Assembly: GCF_003459505.1 (NCBI RefSeq)
Contig: NZ_QRWD01000001.1
Span: 138,746-202,745, forward strand
Length of the DNA stretch: 64,000 nt
Direction: 5' to 3'
Source of the DNA: Collinsella sp. AF20-14LB
Lineage (GTDB): Bacteria; Actinomycetota; Coriobacteriia; Coriobacteriales; Coriobacteriaceae
This document shows, piece by piece, positions 18,406-25,757 of the stretch; positions within the stretch are counted from its first letter, which is position 1, and the number at the start of each line of letters is the position of its first letter. A model generated the notes under the pieces. That model saw only the letters and a list, made by a program, of their open reading frames with translations, made no database searches and was not told the DNA's origin. Both the position numbers and the translations under genes were made by a program.

Positions 18406-18431
18406 TCATTGCGGACGTCCCCAATGACTAG
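18402..18431. repeat. REP-like inverted repeat forming the shared end of two convergent genes
   Basis: CTAGTCATTG pairs with CAATGACTAG around a CGGACGTCCC core. The TAG of the plus-strand adenosyltransferase gene and the TAG of the minus-strand MATE gene are both supplied by the arms. Related sequence with the ACGTCCCCAA.GACTA core is at about 38712-38790, so this looks like a dispersed repeat acting as a two-way terminator. Confidence 0.65.
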
Positions 18432-19777
18432 GCGGTGGCGCGACCGAGCCAGTTGCCGCTGTGATGGTAGACGGTGAACATCGCGGCGGTGATTACCCAG
18501 GTCATGGGGTAGACCAGCAGCAGATGCTCGAGCGAGGGGTCGAGCGGCATAATCGCGAACACCCACGCCACGCGGAGCACGACGGTGCCAAAAATCGTGA
18601 GCATCATAGGCTGGAAGCTCACGCCAGCGCCGCGGATGGAGCCGGACGCGTTTTCGATAATCGAGAAGATCGCGTAGAACGGCGCGATGAAATGAAGAAT
18701 CGTCGTGGTGTAGGCCGAAATCGAAGCATCGTCGACAAACAGACGCGACAACGGACCCGAGAACACCAGTAGCACGGCAGACAGGCCACCAATGAGCATA
18801 AACGACAGCACAAGCGACGAATGGTAGCCCTTGCGCATGCGCTCGTAGTTGCGCGCGCCAAAGTTCTGTGCCGAGAACGTGGTGATCGAAACGCCAAGCG
18901 CCTCGGTAACCATCCAGACAATGCCATCCAAACGGCCCGAAAGACCCCACGCCGTGGTGACATCGGCACCAAACGAGTTGACCGACACCTGAATCAAAAC
19001 GTTGGAAATCGAATACGCAGCAGACTGAAAGCCAAGCGGCAGACCACACGAGATCATGCTCTTACAAATGCCAGGATCAATGCAGAGTTTGGACAGTGAA
19101 AGCCGCCACGCACCCGGAGCGTGCATCATACGAATCACGATCATCGTGGCGTTGGAGCAAATGGTCAGCGCCACCGCGATGCCGCAGCCCAGAGCCTCCA
19201 TATGAAGCACGGCAACGAAGATGACATCCAGCACCGCATTAACAAGGCAGCCGGATGCAATAATAACCGCCGGACCGCGCGTGTCGCCCACGGCGCGCAA
19301 CAGCGCCGTCCCCATATTGAGCAGCAGCGCCGCAAACATGGCGGCAAAGTAGCAACGGGCATAGGCCACACCCTCGGCCAGCAGCTCATGCGGTGTATTC
19401 ATCAACACAAGCATCGGCTCGACAAACACCATGCCCAGAATGGAAATGACAATGCCGCCCACCAGCGCGAGCGTCATAGCCGTATGGACCGATCGGCTCA
19501 GGCGCTCGTCATCGTGCTGGCCAAAAAACTGACCCGTGATAACGGCACAACCGGCGCCAACGCCAACGCAAAAACCAATGCAGAGCTCGGTGAGCACCAT
19601 CGTGGCTTGAATGCCGCCAAGCGCAAGCTTGCCGCCAAACTGACCGACGATATAGGTACCGATAAGCGTGTATGCCTGCTGAAAGAACGAACTAAAAAAG
19701 ATAGGGACGCACAGCGACAGTAGCTGCTGCCAAATAACGCCCTGCGTTACATCGATAGCCGTAGATTTCTTAGCCAC
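18428..19777 (-). CDS. MATE family efflux transporter
   Basis: 449 residues from a GTG start at 19777, which has GGGGAGGG just upstream; a longer frame to 19810 lacks a site. Around 12 hydrophobic segments in two similar halves fit the MATE fold, with the opening LLSLCVPIFFSSFFQQAYTL (helix 1) and the conserved QFGGKLALGGIQATM stretch near 40. MATE proteins export drugs or metabolites by Na+ or H+ antiport; the substrate is not evident. There is no linked regulator. Confidence 0.9.
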   Translation of the reverse strand: MAKKSTAIDVTQGVIWQQLLSLCVPIFFSSFFQQAYTLIGTYIVGQFGGKLALGGIQATMVLTELCIGFCVGVGAGCAVITGQFFGQHDDERLSRSVHTAMTLALVGGIVISILGMVFVEPMLVLMNTPHELLAEGVAYARCYFAAMFAALLLNMGTALLRAVGDTRGPAVIIASGCLVNAVLDVIFVAVLHMEALGCGIAVALTICSNATMIVIRMMHAPGAWRLSLSKLCIDPGICKSMISCGLPLGFQSAAYSISNVLIQVSVNSFGADVTTAWGLSGRLDGIVWMVTEALGVSITTFSAQNFGARNYERMRKGYHSSLVLSFMLIGGLSAVLLVFSGPLSRLFVDDASISAYTTTILHFIAPFYAIFSIIENASGSIRGAGVSFQPMMLTIFGTVVLRVAWVFAIMPLDPSLEHLLLVYPMTWVITAAMFTVYHHSGNWLGRATA

Positions 19778-19902
19778 ACGCCCTCCCCACCAGCGTACGT
19801 CAAACAACAAAACGGCAATTTAAGACCAAAGCCAATACCAGCTTAGCACCGACCGACGTCGGCCGAAACGCCCCGAACCAGAGCCCGGTGCTAACTATCT
19901 GC

Positions 19903-20817
19903 CTAGTGATACAGCCCCGGCTGGTAGTGGTACTCGTTGCTCACATGCGGACACAGCCGCCAAAAGGCAACAGCACTTGCCGCGGCCACGTTGAGCGAAT
20001 CGACCCCATGCGCCATCGGAATACGCACGGCGCGGTCGCAGCCTGCAATGGTCCTGGCGCCCAAGCCAGCACCCTCGGTGCCCATAAAGATTGCCAGGCG
20101 GTCAATCTCCTGGAGCGCGGGATCGTCCAGCGACACCGAATCATCCGTCAGCGCCATGGCAACACACGAAAAGCCGGCATTGTGCAGCGCCGCCAGCCCA
20201 TCATGCGGCCATACGCGCGCCTCGCTGCCAATGCGCGTCCAGGGCACCTGAAACACCGTGCCCATGCTCACGCGGGCCGAGCGACGGTACAGCGGATCGC
20301 AGCACGTAGGGCTCACCAAAATGCCATCGACGTTCAGCGCAGCCGCCGAGCGGAAAATCGCGCCGACGTTGGTGTGGTCGACAATGCCCTCGAGCACGCA
20401 CACGCGCACAGGGCGCTCCCCCGCCGCCTCGACAACGCCACCCAAGAACTCATCGACCGGAATCTGACGCGGGCGACGAAACGCCGCGAGCGCACCGCGC
20501 GTCACGTTAAAGCCCGTCAACTGCTCCATGAGCTCCATCGAGGCCACGAACACCGGGACCGGACCCGCTCCCTCGCGCACAACCAAGCGCTCAAACAGCG
20601 GCATCATCTGGTCGAGCCAGCGTTCACCCAAAAGAAAGCTCACCGGCTCGTATCCGGCACGCACCGCACGCTCGATGACCTTAGCGCTCTCGGCGATAAA
20701 GATGCCCTTCTGCGGCTCCAGTACGCAGCGCAGCTCACGCTCGGTCAGTCGCACATAGGCATCGAGCCGCTCGTCCTCGAGCGAATCGATTCGCAGCACC
20801 TCAACGGCATCAGTCAT
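19903..20817 (-). CDS. TrmH/SpoU-family RNA methyltransferase
   Basis: 304 residues. An N-terminal substrate-binding region (1-105) is followed by the knotted SPOUT domain with motif 1 LEGIVDHTNVGAIFRSAAAL (about 138-157), motif 2 IFMGTEGAGLG (about 235) and motif 3 IPMAHGVDSLNVAAASAVAF (about 262-281). These enzymes 2'-O-methylate rRNA or tRNA with S-adenosylmethionine; the target nucleotide cannot be assigned. It is monocistronic. Confidence 0.92.
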   Translation of the reverse strand: MTDAVEVLRIDSLEDERLDAYVRLTERELRCVLEPQKGIFIAESAKVIERAVRAGYEPVSFLLGERWLDQMMPLFERLVVREGAGPVPVFVASMELMEQLTGFNVTRGALAAFRRPRQIPVDEFLGGVVEAAGERPVRVCVLEGIVDHTNVGAIFRSAAALNVDGILVSPTCCDPLYRRSARVSMGTVFQVPWTRIGSEARVWPHDGLAALHNAGFSCVAMALTDDSVSLDDPALQEIDRLAIFMGTEGAGLGARTIAGCDRAVRIPMAHGVDSLNVAAASAVAFWRLCPHVSNEYHYQPGLYH

Positions 20818-20926
20818 AGTAGCCAGCCCGCACCCTTCTTACAGCAGCATCTATATCAAACGAGGCGACGCCAAGCGCCGCCCCTCAATCATTCCAACCC
20901 GATAATACCGTGGGCAAATAGGAGAT

Positions 20927-21445
20927 TTACGCCTCAACGCGACGATACGTCACGAACTCATAATCGAGGCCTTCGTCACCCTCGCCCGCGGCAATCGTGG
21001 CAACCCCTTCGCGCCGCGCAACTTCCCACGCGGGATCGGCGTCCAAGTCGGGAAAGTACGTGTCCACGGGATGGACGCAGTGGTTATGCGTGACCTCGGC
21101 CTCCACGCAGTACGGCAAAAACTGCCGATAGACATCGCCGCCGCCGATCACCCAGGCAACGGGCTCATCGGCAACCGCGGCGAGCGCCTCGCCGATACTA
21201 TGCACCACGTCGACACCTTCGGGCGAAAAATCCTCGTCGCGCGTGAGCACGATATTGCGACGATTCTTGAGCGGACGCCCGCCGGGAAAACTCAGCAGGG
21301 TCTTGCGCCCCATAATAACCGGGCAACCTTTGGTGCACGCCACAAAATGGCGCATATCGGAGCGATTGGACACGACCATGTCACCCTCGCACCCAATACC
21401 CCAGTCATCGCACACGGCGACAATGGCAGAAAGCTTACACGTCAT
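20927..21445 (-). CDS. folA: dihydrofolate reductase
   Basis: 172 residues from the ATG at 21445 (AGGTGA upstream); a GTG three codons earlier starts immediately after the thyA stop. Family marks are LSAIVAVCDDWGIGCEGDMV near the N-terminus, VIMGRKTLLSFPGGRPLKNR (about 44-63) and the NADPH-site WVIGGGDVYRQFLP (about 98-111). It reduces dihydrofolate with NADPH. It lies directly after thyA, whose reaction produces the dihydrofolate, and the two are almost certainly one operon. Near its active site a Cys-rich GCEGD replaces the common GxxG loop; probably harmless. Confidence 0.95.
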   Translation of the reverse strand: MTCKLSAIVAVCDDWGIGCEGDMVVSNRSDMRHFVACTKGCPVIMGRKTLLSFPGGRPLKNRRNIVLTRDEDFSPEGVDVVHSIGEALAAVADEPVAWVIGGGDVYRQFLPYCVEAEVTHNHCVHPVDTYFPDLDADPAWEVARREGVATIAAGEGDEGLDYEFVTYRRVEA

Positions 21446-21454
21446 GCGCGTCAC

Positions 21455-22303
21455 CTACACCGCAATGGGGATGTTCTTGACCTGCGGGCCGTGCTCATAG
21501 CCCTCGACAATCAGGTCGTCGGTCGTAAACGCATAGAAGTCATGCACATCGGGGTTAAGCGTTACCTTAGGCGCGGCAAACTGCGGACGCTCGATAAGCT
21601 CCCGGACGATATCGACATGACGGTCGTAAATGTGGGCATCGGCAATCACATGCAGCAACTCGCCGGGAATCATATCGACCGACTGCGCGACCATCATCAG
21701 CAAAATGGCGTACTGGCACACATTCCAGTTGTTCGCAGCCAAAATGTCCTGGCTGCGCTGGTTGAGAATCATGTTGAGCGTCGGTTTATCATCCTGCGGG
21801 CGCTGCGTCACGTTATACGTCACGCTGTAGGCGCACGGATACAGGTGCATCTCGGACAGGTCGCTAAACACGTAGGTATTCGTCATAATGCGGCGGCTGT
21901 ACGGCGTATTCTTGAGGTCGTACAGCACACGGTCCATCTGATCGAAGTCACCCTCGGCATAATGGCTCTTCTGCCCAATCTGATACCCGTAGGCCTTGCC
22001 GATGGAGCCGGTCTCGTCGGCCCACTCATCCCAAATATGACTGTTGAGGTCATGCACGTTATTGGACTTCTTTTGATAGATCCATAGGATCTCATCCATG
22101 GCAGATTTGAGGGCCGTGCGACGCAGGGTAAGCGCCGGAAACTCCTCACGCAGGTCGTAGCGGGCCGTGACGCCAAAGTTTTTAATGGTATAGGCAGGGG
22201 TGCCGTCCTCCCACACCGGGCGGACCTTTTGGCCCTCGGTAGTGGTGCCATGGTCCAAAATATCGCGGCACATGGTTACAAACTGTTGATCAGCCTTGCT
22301 CAT
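21455..22303 (-). CDS. thyA: thymidylate synthase (ThyA type)
   Basis: 282 residues from the ATG at 22303 (GGAGGG 3 bases upstream). The catalytic cysteine is in LYPCAYSVTYNV (about residue 160), followed by the conserved LNMILNQRSQDILAANNWNV and the nucleotide-binding NPDVHDFYAFTTDDL region. It methylates dUMP to dTMP using methylene-tetrahydrofolate. Its sequence is of the more divergent Gram-positive ThyA subgroup with the LYPCAY rather than LPPCH active site. It is followed by folA. Confidence 0.95.
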   Translation of the reverse strand: MSKADQQFVTMCRDILDHGTTTEGQKVRPVWEDGTPAYTIKNFGVTARYDLREEFPALTLRRTALKSAMDEILWIYQKKSNNVHDLNSHIWDEWADETGSIGKAYGYQIGQKSHYAEGDFDQMDRVLYDLKNTPYSRRIMTNTYVFSDLSEMHLYPCAYSVTYNVTQRPQDDKPTLNMILNQRSQDILAANNWNVCQYAILLMMVAQSVDMIPGELLHVIADAHIYDRHVDIVRELIERPQFAAPKVTLNPDVHDFYAFTTDDLIVEGYEHGPQVKNIPIAV

Positions 22304-22384
22304 TGACCCTCCTGTCAGTTGCCTATAAGCGAGATTCATTGTAGCCCAGACACATGCGGCCCCACAGCCCAAACATAAGCCCAC

Positions 22385-22454
22385 AATTTCTGGCATATGC
22401 CAGAAATTCATTCATAAATCTGCGCGTTCGCTATTCTATTGTTGACATATGTCA
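22385..22454 (+). promoter_or_regulatory. paired palindromic operator upstream of the DUF134-NifX gene
   Basis: A perfect 24-bp palindrome at 22385-22408 with core TGGCATATGCCA, and a perfect 12-bp palindrome TGACATATGTCA at 22443-22454, 34 bases further on and just before the AAGGAG site. Both fit TGRCATATGYCA. The downstream protein has an N-terminal DNA-binding domain, so autoregulation is the simplest reading. Confidence 0.7.
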
Positions 22455-22468
22455 GATAAGGAGAGCAC

Positions 22469-23233
22469 ATGGCAGGAAGACGCGAAAAACTGCGCCGCGT
22501 CGGGATCATCCCCGAATACCGCGGCTTTACCACTGACGGCCTAGCCAGCGGAGACGCCATCGACATGACGGTCGACGAACTCGAGGCGCTGCGCCTGTGC
22601 GACCTGGAAGGCCTTAACCAAGAGGCAGTCGCACAGCAGATGGGTATCGCGCGCGCCACGGTGGCGGCTATTTGCAGCCGCGCGCATCGCAAGGTGGCAA
22701 ACGCGTTGGTCAATGGTCGGGCGCTCATCATCGAAGGCGGCAATATTGCGTACTCCCCCATTACCACGGCAACGGCCGTATGGCCAGCAAAGGAGGTCGA
22801 CACCATGAGGGTGGCAACCACGTACGACAACGGCAACATCTTTATGCACTTTGGCCGCAGCGAGCAGTTCAAGATCTACGACATTCAGGATGGCAAGGTA
22901 CTCAACGAGCAGGTCGTGGGCACCGACGGCACCGGCCACGGTGCCCTTGCGGGCCTGCTCGCCAACGGTGGCGTGGACACGCTCATCTGCGGCGGCATCG
23001 GCGGTGGCGCCATCAACGCGCTTGCCCAAGCCGGCATCACGGTGTACGCAGGAGCTCAGGGCAGCTGCGACGCTTGTGTCGAGGCCCTTATCGCCGGAAC
23101 GCTCGCACAGAACGGCGAGGCCACGTGCGGCTGCCACGGCCATGACCACGACCACGCCCACGAACATGGCGAGTCCTGCGGCTGCCACGGCCATCACGAG
23201 CACGAGGGCCACGAGGGCTGCGGCTGCCACTAA
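22469..23233 (+). CDS. DUF134 HTH - NifX/NifB-type fusion protein with metal-binding tail
   Basis: 254 residues in three parts. Residues 1-100 form a UPF0251/DUF134 helix-turn-helix domain (LEALRLCDLEGLNQEAVAQQ, then GIARATVAAICSRAHRKV). Residues about 112-215 form a dinitrogenase iron-molybdenum cofactor biosynthesis (NifX/NafY-like) domain (FMHFGRSEQFKIYDI, GHGALAGLLANGGVDTLICG). The final 35 residues are a Cys/His-rich tail with CGCHGHDHDH-type repeats. AAGGAG precedes the ATG. No nitrogenase genes are nearby; such fusions are probably metal or Fe-S related regulators. A paired palindromic operator lies just upstream. Confidence 0.88.
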   Translation: MAGRREKLRRVGIIPEYRGFTTDGLASGDAIDMTVDELEALRLCDLEGLNQEAVAQQMGIARATVAAICSRAHRKVANALVNGRALIIEGGNIAYSPITTATAVWPAKEVDTMRVATTYDNGNIFMHFGRSEQFKIYDIQDGKVLNEQVVGTDGTGHGALAGLLANGGVDTLICGGIGGGAINALAQAGITVYAGAQGSCDACVEALIAGTLAQNGEATCGCHGHDHDHAHEHGESCGCHGHHEHEGHEGCGCH

Positions 23234-23296
23234 CGGCACGGCACCGCGAGCTCGGGGCGCGACGCCAAACGCAATCCAACAATCAAAGCCAACAAC

Positions 23297-23329
23297 AAAG
23301 GCCACCCGGTAGCTTCCGAGTGGCCTTTG
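23297..23329. terminator. bidirectional terminator between the NifX fusion and ffh
   Basis: AAAGGCCAC pairs with GTGGCCTTT around a 14-nt loop in the 120-bp gap between convergent genes; the arms give T-rich ends on both strands. Confidence 0.75.
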
Positions 23330-23353
23330 CCATATCAAGCTGGAATTACAGCT

Positions 23354-24829
23354 CTATTTGTTATTACGCATCTGCGCTTCCATCTGGCGCAGCAGCTCCA
23401 TATCGGACTTGGGACCGCCCGTACCCAGGCCGCCCATGCCGCCCAGACCCATAGCGTCCAGGCCAGGGATATTGGGCATGCGTATCTTCTTGCCCTTCTT
23501 TCCCTTTTTGCCCTTTTTGCCGCCGGCCTGTGCCTGATTGGCCATCGTGCGCATGCGGCCCATCATCTTATTCATCTCGCCCCACTGCTTCATAAGGCTG
23601 TTGACCTCGGTGGGGGTTACGCCGGCTCCCTTGGCAATGCGGGCGCGGCGCTGGCCGTTGATGATGGAGGGACGCAGGCGCTCCTCCTTGGTCATCGACA
23701 TGATGATGGCCTCGTTCTTATCGAAGATGCCCTCGTCCAAGTTGCCGCCCATCTGGTTGAGCGCGCGCTGACCACCGGGGAGCATGCCCAGGATACCCTT
23801 CATGCCGCCCATCTTCTTGACGGCCTTCATCTGGTCGAGCATGTCATTCATGGTAAAGCCCTCGCGCAGCATACGCTCGGCAGCCTCGAGCTGCTCGGCA
23901 TCGGCTGCCTCCTGGGCCTTCTCAATGATGCCGACGACATCGCCCATGCCCAGAATGCGCTTGGCCATGCGATCGGGATAGAACGGCTCAAGCGAATCGG
24001 GTTTCTCGCCCATGCTCACAAACTTGATGGGCTTGCCGGTCACCTGACGCACCGAAAGTGCGCCACCGCCACGGGCATCGCCGTCGAGCTTGGAGATAAT
24101 CACGCCGTCAAAGTCGGTGCGATCGGCGAAGGTCGAGACGACGTTGACGATATCCTGGCCGGTCATGGCATCGACGACCATCAGCACCTGGTCGGGCTTG
24201 ACGGCCTTCTTGATGTCGACGGCCTCCTGCATCATCTGCTCGTCGATCTGCAGACGACCGGCGGTATCGACGATGACCACGTCACGCAGGTGGTCGACGG
24301 CCTCCTGGATGGCGCCCTTTGCGATGTCGATCGGGTGCGCTCCGTCACCGCGGAAGACCGGCACGCCGATCTCGCCACCGAGCGTGGCCAGCTGGTCGGC
24401 AGCGGCGGGACGGTAGACGTCGCACGCGGCGAGCAGCGGCGAGCGGCCCTGCTTCTTGAGCAGGTAGGCCAGTTTCACGGCCGCCGTGGTCTTACCGGAG
24501 CCCTGCAGGCCCACGAGCATGATGACATTGGGAATGCGGTTGCTAAAGACGAGCTTGCTCTCGGTTGAGCCAAGCATCTCGGTGAGCTCGTCGAGCACGA
24601 TCTTGACGACGTTTTGCGCCGGCGACAGCGACTCCATGACCTCGGCGGTCATGCAGCGCTCCTTGGTCTTGGCGACGAACTCCTTGACGACCTTAAAGTT
24701 AACGTCGGCCTCGAGCAGTGCCATGCGAATATCGCGCATGGCCGAAGTAATATCGGCCTCGGTCAGCTTACCCTTGCCGCGCAGGCGGTCAAATGTGTCG
24801 TTGAGGCGATCGCTCAGGGAATCAAACAC
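23354..24829 (-). CDS. ffh: signal recognition particle protein (SRP54 homologue)
   Basis: 491 residues with an N domain (1-90), a G domain and an M domain. The GTPase motifs are GLQGSGKTT (about 108), VDTAGRLQ (about 188) and TKLDGDARGG (about 246). The Met-rich M domain follows from about 310, with MGGMKGILGMLPG and a Lys-rich KKGKKGKKGKK stretch. It binds signal sequences and 4.5S RNA and docks on FtsY, the gene immediately upstream in the same operon (10-base gap). Confidence 0.98.
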   Translation of the reverse strand: MFDSLSDRLNDTFDRLRGKGKLTEADITSAMRDIRMALLEADVNFKVVKEFVAKTKERCMTAEVMESLSPAQNVVKIVLDELTEMLGSTESKLVFSNRIPNVIMLVGLQGSGKTTAAVKLAYLLKKQGRSPLLAACDVYRPAAADQLATLGGEIGVPVFRGDGAHPIDIAKGAIQEAVDHLRDVVIVDTAGRLQIDEQMMQEAVDIKKAVKPDQVLMVVDAMTGQDIVNVVSTFADRTDFDGVIISKLDGDARGGGALSVRQVTGKPIKFVSMGEKPDSLEPFYPDRMAKRILGMGDVVGIIEKAQEAADAEQLEAAERMLREGFTMNDMLDQMKAVKKMGGMKGILGMLPGGQRALNQMGGNLDEGIFDKNEAIIMSMTKEERLRPSIINGQRRARIAKGAGVTPTEVNSLMKQWGEMNKMMGRMRTMANQAQAGGKKGKKGKKGKKIRMPNIPGLDAMGLGGMGGLGTGGPKSDMELLRQMEAQMRNNK

Positions 24830-24839
24830 TGGTTACTCC

Positions 24840-25757
24840 TTAGTTGGACTCGCCCACCAGGGCGCGGCAGAAATCTTTGGCGTTAAACTCCTGCAGGTCA
24901 TCGACCTGCTCGCCCACGCCGATGCGCAGGATCGGGAGCTTGAGCTTCTCGGCCACGGCCATGGCGATACCGCCCTTAGCCGTGCCGTCGAGCTTAGTCA
25001 TGATAATACCGTCCAGGCCCAGCGCCTCGTTAAACTCGAGCGCCTGGTTCAGACCGTTCTGGCCAGTGGCGGCATCGATTACAAGCACGACCGAGACGGG
25101 CATGGGGCCGGCGGCCATATTGGCGGCGCGCTTACGCGTCACGTTGACCACCTTGGCGAGCTCGCGCATGAGCTCGGGGCTCGTGTGCAGACGGCCGGCG
25201 GTATCGATGAGCACCAGGTCGCTGCCGCGCTTATCGGCCTCGTCGAGCACGTCATAGCACACGCTCGCCGGATCGGAGCCGCGGTCACGCTTGATAACCG
25301 GTACGCCGGCACGCTGGCCCCACACATCGAGCTGCTCGATGGCGGCGGCGCGGAAGGTGTCGGCCGAACCGATCACCACGTTCTTGCCGCGGGCGGCCAT
25401 GGCGCTTGCAATCTTGCCGACCGTGGTGGTCTTGCCGGCGCCGTTGATGCCGACAAACAGCACACAGCTCGGCGTATCGGAAAACGGATCGCGCTCAACA
25501 GGCACAAAATGGCCCTCGAGCTGCTCGGCCAGGGCGCGGCGAAGCTGCGGGGCGGTCTTGAGGTTCTTCTTGGCCGCGGCGTCGCGCAGGTCATCGGAGA
25601 CCTGAATGGCGACCTCGGCACCCATGTCACCCATGACGAGGGTGTCCTCAAGATCCTCCCAAAAATCCTCGTCGACCTCGCCGCCAAAGTAGAAGACCTC
25701 GTTGAGGGCCTCGCGGCTGCGCTCAAGTCCGCGCGAGAGTGCATCAAAGAATCCCAT
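24840..25757 (-). CDS. ftsY: signal recognition particle receptor FtsY
   Basis: 305 residues with NG domains: GTPase motifs GINGAGKTTT (about 107), LIDTAGRLH (about 195) and TKLDGTAKGG (about 254). It lacks the long acidic A domain of E. coli FtsY, as is common in Gram-positives, so membrane targeting depends on the N-terminal helix (MGFFDALSRGLERSREALNE). Its ATG overlaps the stop of smc, and it is followed by ffh, the SRP partner. Confidence 0.97.
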   Translation of the reverse strand: MGFFDALSRGLERSREALNEVFYFGGEVDEDFWEDLEDTLVMGDMGAEVAIQVSDDLRDAAAKKNLKTAPQLRRALAEQLEGHFVPVERDPFSDTPSCVLFVGINGAGKTTTVGKIASAMAARGKNVVIGSADTFRAAAIEQLDVWGQRAGVPVIKRDRGSDPASVCYDVLDEADKRGSDLVLIDTAGRLHTSPELMRELAKVVNVTRKRAANMAAGPMPVSVVLVIDAATGQNGLNQALEFNEALGLDGIIMTKLDGTAKGGIAMAVAEKLKLPILRIGVGEQVDDLQEFNAKDFCRALVGESN

